64,000 bases of DNA, from positions 1 to 64,000 of the forward strand of contig JASMLG010000087.1 of assembly GCA_030748805.1 (NCBI GenBank). Direction: 5' to 3'. The DNA comes from Phycisphaerales bacterium. Its GTDB lineage: Bacteria > Planctomycetota > Phycisphaerae > Phycisphaerales > SM1A02. The position numbers were made by a program, and so were the translations under genes. The notes beneath the pieces were generated by a model. The model worked only from the letters and a program-made list of their open reading frames with translations. It had not been told where the DNA came from and did not search any database. This document shows positions 1 to 7,620 of this stretch, piece by piece (the first letter of the stretch is position 1; each line of letters starts with the position of its first letter).

Positions 1-2
1 GT

Positions 3-689
3 GTGGAGACGATACATCAGAGGTTGGAGCTGGTTGCTGAAGAAATGCGAAAAGAAGTGGTAGGTAAATCATCCGTGTATGCTACTGCTATGTCGCTTGT
101 TGTTGAGAGCTTGTCATACGAATATTTGCAAGGAAAATCCATTCTTAACGATTTTTTACTCGATGTAGGCGATCAAGAAACAGTTGCGCTGGTGGGCCGC
201 TCTGGCTGTGGGAAATCAACTTTACTTCACTGTATTGCTGGACTACTTACGCCAAGTTCGGGTACTGTTGCGATTGATGGCAACAATGTGACTCTCTCAA
301 AACCACACGAACGTGGAATCGGCATCATGATGCAAGATCAGCCGCTATACGAACATTTGACGGTTGAACAAAACATCGCATTCCCGCTTCGTGCTCGTGG
401 GGAGAAACCACTACCCGTAAGCGGTTTGATTAAGCAACTACAGTTAGATCAATGTGCAAAGAATAAGGTATCAAAGTGTAGCGGGGGCGAACGACGTCGA
501 GTTGCTTTTGGTAGGGCGGTTATTACAAATCCCAAAGTGCTGCTTCTTGATGAACCATTTGTATCACTGAATGAAGAATTAGTGGAGTTGATGAAAGAAT
601 TTATTAGCTCAACAAATGCCACAACACTGTTTGTTACGCATGATCAAGACGAGGTGGAATCGATTTCGAATCGTGTAATCAAAATGTGA
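3..689 (+). CDS. ABC transporter ATP-binding protein (5' end uncertain)
   Basis: This is the cytoplasmic ATPase subunit of an ABC transporter. It shows a Walker A motif GRSGCGKST near residues 65-73, the signature SGGERRRVAFGRA, Walker B VLLLDEP and the switch histidine in FVTHDQDE. The stretch HERGIGIMMQDQPLYEHLTV resembles the Q-loop region of the MalK/PotA-type importer ATPases, but the protein ends straight after the H-loop with no TOBE domain, so the substrate cannot be told. The frame is open to the window edge. An ATG at position 90 (MSLVVESLSYEY) gives the usual N-terminus of the family, so the first 29 residues could be non-coding, a natural extension, or the end of a fused upstream domain. 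A partner permease should lie left of the window. Confidence 0.85.
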   Translation: METIHQRLELVAEEMRKEVVGKSSVYATAMSLVVESLSYEYLQGKSILNDFLLDVGDQETVALVGRSGCGKSTLLHCIAGLLTPSSGTVAIDGNNVTLSKPHERGIGIMMQDQPLYEHLTVEQNIAFPLRARGEKPLPVSGLIKQLQLDQCAKNKVSKCSGGERRRVAFGRAVITNPKVLLLDEPFVSLNEELVELMKEFISSTNATTLFVTHDQDEVESISNRVIKM

Positions 690-704
690 TGAGCTTCATT
701 GTTG

Positions 705-758
705 TGGGGACACCCACACAACATTTTCGCAAAACTAAAATGACAGTGGGTATCCCCT
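705..758. repeat. Imperfect inverted repeat after the ABC gene
   Basis: GGGGACACCCAC at 705-716 is matched by GTGGGTATCCCC at 747-758, which is 11 of 12 complementary positions. The left arm also folds locally as GTGGG-GACA-CCCAC. A related string, GTGGGTGTCCAC, lies beside the repeat copy near 9.8 kb, so it may belong to the dispersed repeat family. It could also act as a weak terminator for the ABC gene, although no T-run follows. Confidence 0.4.
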
Positions 759-782
759 TATCCAGTTGTTAGACGTGTTTGC

Positions 783-841
783 CAATTCTAGTGACTGTCA
801 CACAGAGCGAGTCTGCGAGCGACAGTGGTTGTCACTAGAAA
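783..841. repeat. Dispersed palindromic repeat, copy 1
   Basis: A palindromic unit bounded by perfect 10-bp inverted ends, TTCTAGTGAC and GTCACTAGAA, encloses a core with GAGCGAGTCTGCGAGCG. Related units lie at about 9722-9812 and 15260-15350 in the opposite orientation. All three sit between genes. This looks like a REP- or MITE-like element without coding capacity. Confidence 0.65.
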
Positions 842-843
842 GC

Positions 844-880
844 AAAAAAATCACCCTTGAATCCGAAGATCCAAGGGTGA
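844..880 (-). terminator. Intrinsic terminator of candidate sRNA A
   Basis: On the minus strand a perfect 9-bp stem (TCACCCTTG with CAAGGGTGA) is extended by four more pairs closed by a TTCG tetraloop, and is followed by seven T residues. It can only work on the minus strand. Confidence 0.85.
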
Positions 881-1000
881 TGGAAGAGAAGAGAAGAGAA
901 GGAACGCAACGAGCACCCTTTCGGGTGACAGTTACTCGAAGGCGTTCCACCACTTCGCCCGTTAGGTTATCGGCAGTTCCACGCTCTTAGGGTTACTTTT
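844..1000 (-). ncRNA. Candidate small RNA A (UC tract plus terminator)
   Basis: Read on the minus strand, this region holds a nested stem-loop at 901-948: GGAACGC pairs with GCGTTCC, inside it CGAG pairs with CTCG, and inside that CACCC-GAAA-GGGTG. A pyrimidine tract (about 881-900) and a strong intrinsic terminator (844-880) follow. There is no open reading frame in the minus direction, and the divergent addB gene starts at 1230. The 5' end is not defined; 1000 is an estimate. I do not recognise the family: it lacks the conserved elements of tmRNA, RNase P RNA or SRP RNA. Confidence 0.5.
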
Positions 1001-1229
1001 TGGAGTTAATTTTGCTATTTTCTTTACCTAAGTTCACAAGTCGAGAAATAGCAAAACCTTGCGTTATGTATTTTTTTTGAGGTTTTTATCGGTACTTAGC
1101 GGTCTGAATATAACCCTATGTGGTTGCTGGTTTTGCTAAATCACGTGGAACATTTTCGATATTTCGGACTATCAAGGTGACAGGGTGTTGTCATGTAATA
1201 AAAAGTTCTTGTGGTATTCTTCACACTCC

Positions 1230-4052
1230 ATGACCGAGGTAACAAAACACTTTCTGGGATGGGATAAGCCATTTCTGCCTACTGCTGCCAAGTGGTTGCA
1301 AGAACACTATTTAGGTGGTGAACTTGGGTCAGTTGACGACCTTGTAGTGCTTGTTTCAGGCAATGCAGTTGCTCGACGCCTGCAATCGATCCTCGTAGAA
1401 TTAGCTTCAAAAAAAGGAAAAGCTATAGACATCCCGTCAATCGTAACTACTTCTCGTTTTTTGAATCTTATCCAAGATACTAATAAAAAAGTCGCAAGCA
1501 AGACATTGCATACTGTTTTAACAGCATCAGTAATGCGAAATCTCCCAAGGGAACAGCTTTCGCCAATTCTTGGGTTGAACGAACCAATTTATGATGATTT
1601 TAAACTTTGGATTGAGTTTGCAAAAGAAGTGAATGATGTTGCAAGGGAGTTATCAGTTGGAGGGTATGCATCGAGCCCAGCATCGTGGCCTGCATTGCCA
1701 CCAGAATTAGTGCATCAAAAGCCAATTGATAAGTTTGAAGCAATTTCAAATATTTGCAAATCTGTGTCGGAGGCTCTTACAGAGGAACAATATGTTACTC
1801 AAGAAGATCAATGGCTTGCGTCGCAGCATGAAATACAAAATATACCCAAAAAGATTATTTTGCTTGGGACAACTGATTTAAACAAACTAACTCGAAAAAT
1901 AATCTCTAACAGGGCTGATGACGGATGCTCTGTTGATGTAGTGATTCGTAGTCCAGAGGAAAAAGAAGATTGGTTTGACGATTTCGGTTGTGTCGTACCC
2001 GAGAAATGGAAGACAGAAGTAATTGATATTCCAGACAACACCATTGTTGTTGCTGGATCCCCAAGTAGCCAAGCCAATAAACTCCTTGAAGAAATTTCAA
2101 CACTTAATGGGAAGTATGGGAAAGATGAGATAACGGTTGCTGTAACAAGTGAAGAGTCTATCCCTGCTATCCGGAGACAATTAGAAGGGCACGATGTTTG
2201 TACAAGATTTGCAGGCGGTAATTCTCTGTTGCACACACCTGAATTTAGATTGCTCGAGGCAGTTGCTGAATATTCAAGAACAAAATCCTTTAAATCATAC
2301 GCATCGTTAGTTCGCCATCCATTTGTTGGGACATTTTTAGAAATACAGAGTAGCACATTGCATGAACTTGATAGATTCCATGCGCACCACATGCCGGCTA
2401 CAATCGGGAAAAAATGGTTTACTCCATCGGACATTTCTTGGCGGGTGGAAAACAAGTCCCTTGTAGAACTTCATGAGAAAATGTGGAATTTATTCTCACC
2501 AGTTTTTGATTCTTCGAAACAGATAGCAACTGTTTGGAGTTCAATAATCCGAGATCTACTGTTAAGTATGTATGGGGATCAAGAATTAGACAGACAAAGT
2601 AGACGACTGTTTTCGCTTAACGCAATATTTTCTGCATTAGACATTCTTGATGCACTGCCAAGTTTTGTAGTTGAATCAATTGGATCGGTAAAGATCGAAA
2701 CTGTTTTTGACTTAATTCTTGATGAACTACAAAATGTATCGATCCCAGAATACCCAAATCAAGAAGCAGTCGATATTGTCGGCTGGCTGGAGGCAATGAC
2801 AGATGATGCTCCCTGTTTATTTGTTGTGGGTATGGACTCTACCCTGCTAAACGCAAGCACGAAAAGCAAGGCATATCTTCCAGATTCCTTACGCGAAGAA
2901 TTGGGGCTAGAAACTTCTGACGTTAAGTTTGCGCGAGATGCCCATGCTGTAACGGCAATGTTACATGCAAGAAGAACGTATGGACATCTTTGCTGGATTG
3001 TTGCGAGGAAAAACACAGAGGGAGATCCACTAACTCCTAATCCATTACTTCTTAGATGCGATGATGACGAACAATTAGCAAGACGTTCTTTAAAAATGGT
3101 TGTCGAGCAGGGCGCAGATTCTCCGAATGTTCCAGTTCAATTCCTACAATCACCTGATTCAAAATCTAACAACACCTTAACTTTGCCAGACCCAGAAGAG
3201 ATCCAAACGGAACCAATAAAAAGAATGTCCGTCACTGCTTTTAGGGACTATATTGCTTGCCCATATAGATTCTGGCTTCGTAGGGTTCTTGGATTAGGAG
3301 AAGAGCGAGACGACGTACAGGAATTGGACTACGCGCTTTTTGGTTCTCTTGTACATGGGGCGCTAGAACTTTTTGGAAAGGAGGACTCTGTAAAAGACTC
3401 TTCCGATCCGAAGATAATTTACGATTTTTTACTCAAGGCGGTTGATGTTGTAGTTGAGAGTTTGTTTGGGAAATACCCATTGCCAACTATATCTGTCCAA
3501 GCGGAAATGGCAAAACAGAGAATGAAAGCATTTTCTGTTTTGCAGGCAGAACATAGAAAAGGCGGCTGGAAGATTGTTGGAATCGAAGAAAAAGAAGAAC
3601 TTCCGTTTGGTGATGAGGACAGCCCTTTTATAGTTGCTGGAAAAATAGATCGAATCGACAAGCACGATGACGGTCGAGTGTTAGTTCTGGATTACAAGAC
3701 GGGCTCAACAGGCGCAGAAGAAGCACATGGAACGAAAGAAGAGTGGAAGGATTTGCAACTACCAATCTATCGTCACCTTGCAAAGAAGATGGGTTACGAA
3801 TTTGATTCAGTGGCAACTGGATATATATTAGTTGGGAGCAAGGATACAAATGTCCGTTTTGACTTTCCAAAGTGGGACGATGCGCAATTACAAGTTGCCG
3901 ATGATAGATTTCTTGAAATAGTTGAAGATGTTAAAGCAGGAAATTATGCTTCATCTCCGGCAACTCCCGTTCCTCGGTTTTTTGAGGATCTATCTTGGAT
4001 TTGCCAAGACAACGGCATCATTGGAAACGGCGAGGGGGATACGCATGAGTGA
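1230..4052 (+). CDS. addB: AddB-like PD-(D/E)XK nuclease subunit
   Basis: This is probably the AddB subunit of a two-gene AddAB-type complex that processes double-strand DNA ends for recombination. The last 250 residues carry a RecB-family PD-(D/E)XK nuclease: MSVTAFRDYIACPYRFWLRR, then GSLVHGALELF, then the catalytic strand VLVLDYKTG and QLPIYRHLAKK. The N-terminal two thirds look like an inactivated UvrD-type helicase scaffold; no Walker A motif is visible. The iron-sulphur cysteines usual around the AddB nuclease seem mostly absent (one Cys in IACPY, one near the end in SWICQ). The frame is open from a TTG at 1185, but the ATG at 1230 (MTEVTKHFLG) is the more likely start. The stop overlaps addA by 8 nt, so the two are translated together. 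Confidence 0.85.
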   Translation: MTEVTKHFLGWDKPFLPTAAKWLQEHYLGGELGSVDDLVVLVSGNAVARRLQSILVELASKKGKAIDIPSIVTTSRFLNLIQDTNKKVASKTLHTVLTASVMRNLPREQLSPILGLNEPIYDDFKLWIEFAKEVNDVARELSVGGYASSPASWPALPPELVHQKPIDKFEAISNICKSVSEALTEEQYVTQEDQWLASQHEIQNIPKKIILLGTTDLNKLTRKIISNRADDGCSVDVVIRSPEEKEDWFDDFGCVVPEKWKTEVIDIPDNTIVVAGSPSSQANKLLEEISTLNGKYGKDEITVAVTSEESIPAIRRQLEGHDVCTRFAGGNSLLHTPEFRLLEAVAEYSRTKSFKSYASLVRHPFVGTFLEIQSSTLHELDRFHAHHMPATIGKKWFTPSDISWRVENKSLVELHEKMWNLFSPVFDSSKQIATVWSSIIRDLLLSMYGDQELDRQSRRLFSLNAIFSALDILDALPSFVVESIGSVKIETVFDLILDELQNVSIPEYPNQEAVDIVGWLEAMTDDAPCLFVVGMDSTLLNASTKSKAYLPDSLREELGLETSDVKFARDAHAVTAMLHARRTYGHLCWIVARKNTEGDPLTPNPLLLRCDDDEQLARRSLKMVVEQGADSPNVPVQFLQSPDSKSNNTLTLPDPEEIQTEPIKRMSVTAFRDYIACPYRFWLRRVLGLGEERDDVQELDYALFGSLVHGALELFGKEDSVKDSSDPKIIYDFLLKAVDVVVESLFGKYPLPTISVQAEMAKQRMKAFSVLQAEHRKGGWKIVGIEEKEELPFGDEDSPFIVAGKIDRIDKHDDGRVLVLDYKTGSTGAEEAHGTKEEWKDLQLPIYRHLAKKMGYEFDSVATGYILVGSKDTNVRFDFPKWDDAQLQVADDRFLEIVEDVKAGNYASSPATPVPRFFEDLSWICQDNGIIGNGEGDTHE

Positions 4053-7000
4053 TTTTCAGGATTGCGTAGTAATCGAAGCACTCGCTGGTGCGGGTAAAAC
4101 ATATAAATTGTCCCACCGTTATCTCGAATTGATTCAGATGGGTGCTGACCCAAATTCGGTTCTTGCTACTACGTTTAGCAGAAAGGCAGCGGGTGAAATT
4201 AGAGACAGCATTATTGAGCACGCAGCCAAAGCGGTCTTGGATGATGCTTCTAGAAAAGAGTTATGCGATTGCATCCCGAATCTAAAGCGATTGAATAAAG
4301 AAGAGCAGAAAACGGAATGCTCAGATTTATTACGAAACATCATTTTTGATTTACACAATCTTCAAATTAGTACGATTGATAGCTTTTTCGTTCGCACAGC
4401 AAAACTGTTCGGCGATGAAATGGGATTTCCGCCTCAGTGGTCTATCTTGGGCGAGATTCAAGAACGACAGATATTGCAAGAAGTTGTTCGTGACATGTTT
4501 GATGGTCAAAATGCAAAGAAGATGGCTGAAGCAATTAGATTGGCTGAGGATTCTTCTGTCGTGCCACTCTTAAAGACAGTCAATTCTATTAGAAAGTTTG
4601 CTTATGATTTGATTAGACAAACGGGCCGAGATGCTTGGGACTGGGGAAACCCATTAGACACGCTTTCGAAAGCCGAGTTACGTAAAGCAATCGATGCGTT
4701 TGCTTCAGAAACGTCTTCTGTGAAGACGCAACTAAATTCAATACCAAAAGATGTTGAACGAGCAGAGAAGTGTGATTGGAGAAACTTTTTGAAAAAGGGG
4801 TTGCCTGCAGGTGTATTCAATGGGACAGAGAATTATTACAAGGATCCAATAGAGCAACACCTTGTTCAGGCGCTGCGACCAATAGTAGACCATGCATGTG
4901 CTATTATCGTAAACAGGGTATTTGCAAAAAACAAGGGCATCTTTGAATTGATGGAATTGTTTAACAAGAGTTGGTCAGAAATAAAGCATAAAAATGGTTT
5001 GTATCTTTTTGAGGACATAACGCATTATTTGATTTTAATATTTAAACACGTTGGATTACAAGAATTAGCATATCGATTGGATAGCAAAATAGACCACTTA
5101 CTTATCGATGAATTCCAAGATACATCCATACCTCAATGGGAAATAATGGAAGAAATTGTGGATGAAATTCATTGCAATTCTGGAAGGTCACTATTTTTCG
5201 TTGGCGACCCAAAGCAAAGTTTGTATGGGTTTCGAGGAGGTGAACCACAATTATTAAGGAGTTTGCCTAAAAAACTTGGCTTAGTAGAACCTGAACGCCT
5301 TCCAACAAGTTACCGATGCTCCAAACCGGTACTTGATTTAGTGAACTCGGTATTTATGAATGCTGAGCAATCTCAGTTGCTTTCTGATTATTCACTTGAA
5401 GGTGTAGAAGAATGGAAAAGTAGTTTTTCTAAGCACATTTCTGCCCATGAAGATCGTCAAGGTTTTGCTGCTGTTTACACGACAGATGTAGATGAGGATA
5501 GAAAGCCGAAACTTGAATATGCAGTAGAAAAAGTTGCTGAGATAGTTCGTGATTTGCATTCCAAAAATAAAGATTTGTCAATTGGGGTGTTGGTACGAAA
5601 AAACACGGGTCAGCAAATACAAAGAATCGTACACGCATTGAAATCACATCCAACGAATCCTGTCATGGCATCAGAACACAAGGGGAATCCATTGACAGAT
5701 TCTCCACCGGTGACGGTAGTTTTGTCTGCTTTATTGCTAGCGGATCATCCCGGTGACACGGCTTCTTTGTTTCATGTTTCTACTTCACCTCTTGGTGCAT
5801 CACTGGGGTTGGATGTTACATGGAATCGTAACGATGCTTTTGCGCTAAGTAATTCGTTACGGGAACAGCTACTCAAGAAAGGGTATGCAAACGTTGTTTG
5901 TGATTTATCCAAGCCATTATTTGCGGGGGCATCAAAGAGGGACAAAATGAGATTGTGGCAACTCATTGAACTTGCTGAGTCCTATTCAAAAGAAAGCACA
6001 TTACGTGCTTCTGATTTTGTTGACTATGTGAAGAAGATGCCAGTGGCAGACCCCGCTACGTCAAATGTTCAAGTAATGACTGTGCATGCTTCAAAGGGAC
6101 TTGGGTTTGATGCAGTAGTTGTCTGTGATTTGAATTCAAGATTATGGAGGGATCCAAAAGTATTAACCCTTCGTGAAGATGAAGGAAAACCGCCAACTAA
6201 AGTTAGTGTCTGTGAAAATGAAAGTTTTAATGATGCAATACAAGATCAAGAAGAAATGTGGGCACAATGTAAATCAGTTCATGTACAGGAAGCTCTATCC
6301 CTGCTCTATGTAGCAATAACTCGAGCAAAATACGCCGTGCATCTTGTGATTCCTCCTCGACCCGAAAATAAATCAGCCAAGAAATACACCGCCCCTACAA
6401 GTAAAGTGGTTGACCGCTTTCTTAGGCAAGTACTCGAGATAGATGAACACCTTGAACCAAACAAGATTGTGTGGCAATCTGATTTGAATAATGAAAAATG
6501 GCATGAAACTGCAAGTACTACTTCCATTGAGGACAAAACATCTGATAGAAATACCTTGGTGTGGGGAACCATTAAAAACAATAGTCGAGCAATTGCAACT
6601 GCTTCGCCATCAAGTTTAGAGGGTGGCGGAAAGACAAAAGTAAGTGAACGATTCAAAGGCGGAACAAACACGGCATTTGATTGGGGAACTGTTGTGCATA
6701 AATGGTTTGAAGATATCGAGTGGTTTGATGGAAATGTACCAACAATTGAAGATTTAATTTCATCTGCTCCAAGTGAAGAGGGTGGACGACTTGGTAATGA
6801 CAAATTAATTCTGGCTGCGCAAACATGTATTTCTGCATTGCAAGAAGAATCGTTGCAACACTTGTTGTGCAAACCAGAAGGCAACGTTGTTGTTTACCGT
6901 GAACAAGATTTTGTGTTACGAATTGATAAGGGGACTGGATTTTCTGAAGTCGTCATAAACGAACCAACGGATATTCGAGGAACAATTGACCGCCTTGTCG

Positions 7001-7254
7001 TGCACAAAGATACGAGTGGCAATGTAGTTCGAGCAGAAGTAATCGATTGGAAAACCGACAAACTGGATGATGGAAAAACAGTGGACGACTTGGTTTCAAA
7101 TTATGCACCTCAGTTGGCCTCATATCGGCTTGCCGCAGCAAGATTACTAGATATCGATATTTCTTCAGTAACCGCTATTTTGGCGTTAATTAGCGAGAAA
7201 AAAATACTTGATATCACTCCTAAAGCTAGTTGTACGGTTAAAACCGCCAAGTAA
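4045..7254 (+). CDS. addA: AddA-like UvrD/Rep-type helicase-nuclease
   Basis: This is a superfamily 1A helicase fused to a C-terminal RecB-like nuclease, about 1069 residues. Visible motifs in order are Walker A EALAGAGKTYKL near residue 12, AT-TFSRKAAGE (motif Ia), LLIDEFQDTS near residue 350 (motif II), GDPKQSLYGFRGG (motif III), VQVMTVHASKGLGFDAVVV (motif V) and LLYVAITRAKYAVHLV (motif VI). Nuclease strand EVIDWKTDKL with YAPQLASYRLAA follows near residue 1000. The frame continues upstream to 3922, but ATG 4045 follows a GAGGGGG ribosome binding site and gives an N-terminus running straight into Walker A, so I chose it. With addB it forms a complete DNA end-resection enzyme. Confidence 0.9.
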   Translation: MSDFQDCVVIEALAGAGKTYKLSHRYLELIQMGADPNSVLATTFSRKAAGEIRDSIIEHAAKAVLDDASRKELCDCIPNLKRLNKEEQKTECSDLLRNIIFDLHNLQISTIDSFFVRTAKLFGDEMGFPPQWSILGEIQERQILQEVVRDMFDGQNAKKMAEAIRLAEDSSVVPLLKTVNSIRKFAYDLIRQTGRDAWDWGNPLDTLSKAELRKAIDAFASETSSVKTQLNSIPKDVERAEKCDWRNFLKKGLPAGVFNGTENYYKDPIEQHLVQALRPIVDHACAIIVNRVFAKNKGIFELMELFNKSWSEIKHKNGLYLFEDITHYLILIFKHVGLQELAYRLDSKIDHLLIDEFQDTSIPQWEIMEEIVDEIHCNSGRSLFFVGDPKQSLYGFRGGEPQLLRSLPKKLGLVEPERLPTSYRCSKPVLDLVNSVFMNAEQSQLLSDYSLEGVEEWKSSFSKHISAHEDRQGFAAVYTTDVDEDRKPKLEYAVEKVAEIVRDLHSKNKDLSIGVLVRKNTGQQIQRIVHALKSHPTNPVMASEHKGNPLTDSPPVTVVLSALLLADHPGDTASLFHVSTSPLGASLGLDVTWNRNDAFALSNSLREQLLKKGYANVVCDLSKPLFAGASKRDKMRLWQLIELAESYSKESTLRASDFVDYVKKMPVADPATSNVQVMTVHASKGLGFDAVVVCDLNSRLWRDPKVLTLREDEGKPPTKVSVCENESFNDAIQDQEEMWAQCKSVHVQEALSLLYVAITRAKYAVHLVIPPRPENKSAKKYTAPTSKVVDRFLRQVLEIDEHLEPNKIVWQSDLNNEKWHETASTTSIEDKTSDRNTLVWGTIKNNSRAIATASPSSLEGGGKTKVSERFKGGTNTAFDWGTVVHKWFEDIEWFDGNVPTIEDLISSAPSEEGGRLGNDKLILAAQTCISALQEESLQHLLCKPEGNVVVYREQDFVLRIDKGTGFSEVVINEPTDIRGTIDRLVVHKDTSGNVVRAEVIDWKTDKLDDGKTVDDLVSNYAPQLASYRLAAARLLDIDISSVTAILALISEKKILDITPKASCTVKTAK

Positions 7255-7309
7255 CTCCATTATTTGCTTGTTGTTGTTAAATTAAGGTGGTATCCTTTAC
7301 TATTCAGTT

Positions 7310-7328
7310 GAGAATGAGTATCATTAAC
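7310..7328. promoter_or_regulatory. Fur box upstream of feoA
   Basis: The 19-nt sequence GAGAATGAGTATCATTAAC matches the classical Fur box GATAATGATAATCATTATC at 15 of 19 positions. It ends 16 nt before the feoA start codon, where bound Fur would block transcription. This predicts iron-repressed expression of the feo genes. Confidence 0.85.
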
Positions 7329-7344
7329 AACGGTAAACCCAGTT

Positions 7345-7608
7345 ATGACCCTAATTAGCCCAACAATCGAACACAATTGTATTCCGCTCTCACAACTTGG
7401 AGAGCGAGAAAAAGCGGTTGTGCATGTAACCCAACTCGATGCAGAAGAGCGAGAAGCGTTAGCAGCAATGGGATTACACGAAGATGCTTCATTTGAACTC
7501 TGCCAACAAGGGCAACCATGCATCATTCAAGTTGAAGCAACGCGACTTGGTCTTTCAAAAGAAATTACGAGCCGAATTATGGTTCGGCGTTGTGGTGTTT
7601 GCAACTAA
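7345..7608 (+). CDS. feoA: FeoA ferrous iron transport protein
   Basis: FeoA is an 87-residue cytoplasmic SH3-like protein that supports the FeoB ferrous iron transporter. The sequence shows the family pattern: a leader of about 20 residues, LDAEEREALAAMGLHEDASF (the usual L-x-x-MGL turn), a strand region, and an ending RIMVRRCGVCN with the typical I-x-V-x-x loop and terminal cysteines. It starts 17 nt after the Fur box and ends 12 nt before feoB, so it is the first gene of an iron-regulated operon. Confidence 0.92.
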   Translation: MTLISPTIEHNCIPLSQLGEREKAVVHVTQLDAEEREALAAMGLHEDASFELCQQGQPCIIQVEATRLGLSKEITSRIMVRRCGVCN

Positions 7609-7620
7609 GCGATTCATCTG

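Noticed and set aside
766..990. Plus-strand ORF of 74 codons
   Set aside because: It spans a palindromic repeat and the antisense strand of candidate sRNA A, has no ribosome binding site and an odd composition.
1808..2455. Antisense ORF of 215 codons within addB
   Set aside because: Shadow of a well-supported gene; Ser/Cys-rich translation and no recognisable motif.
6306..6884. Antisense ORF of 192 codons within addA
   Set aside because: Same reason: it mirrors the addA codons and has no ribosome binding site or family pattern.
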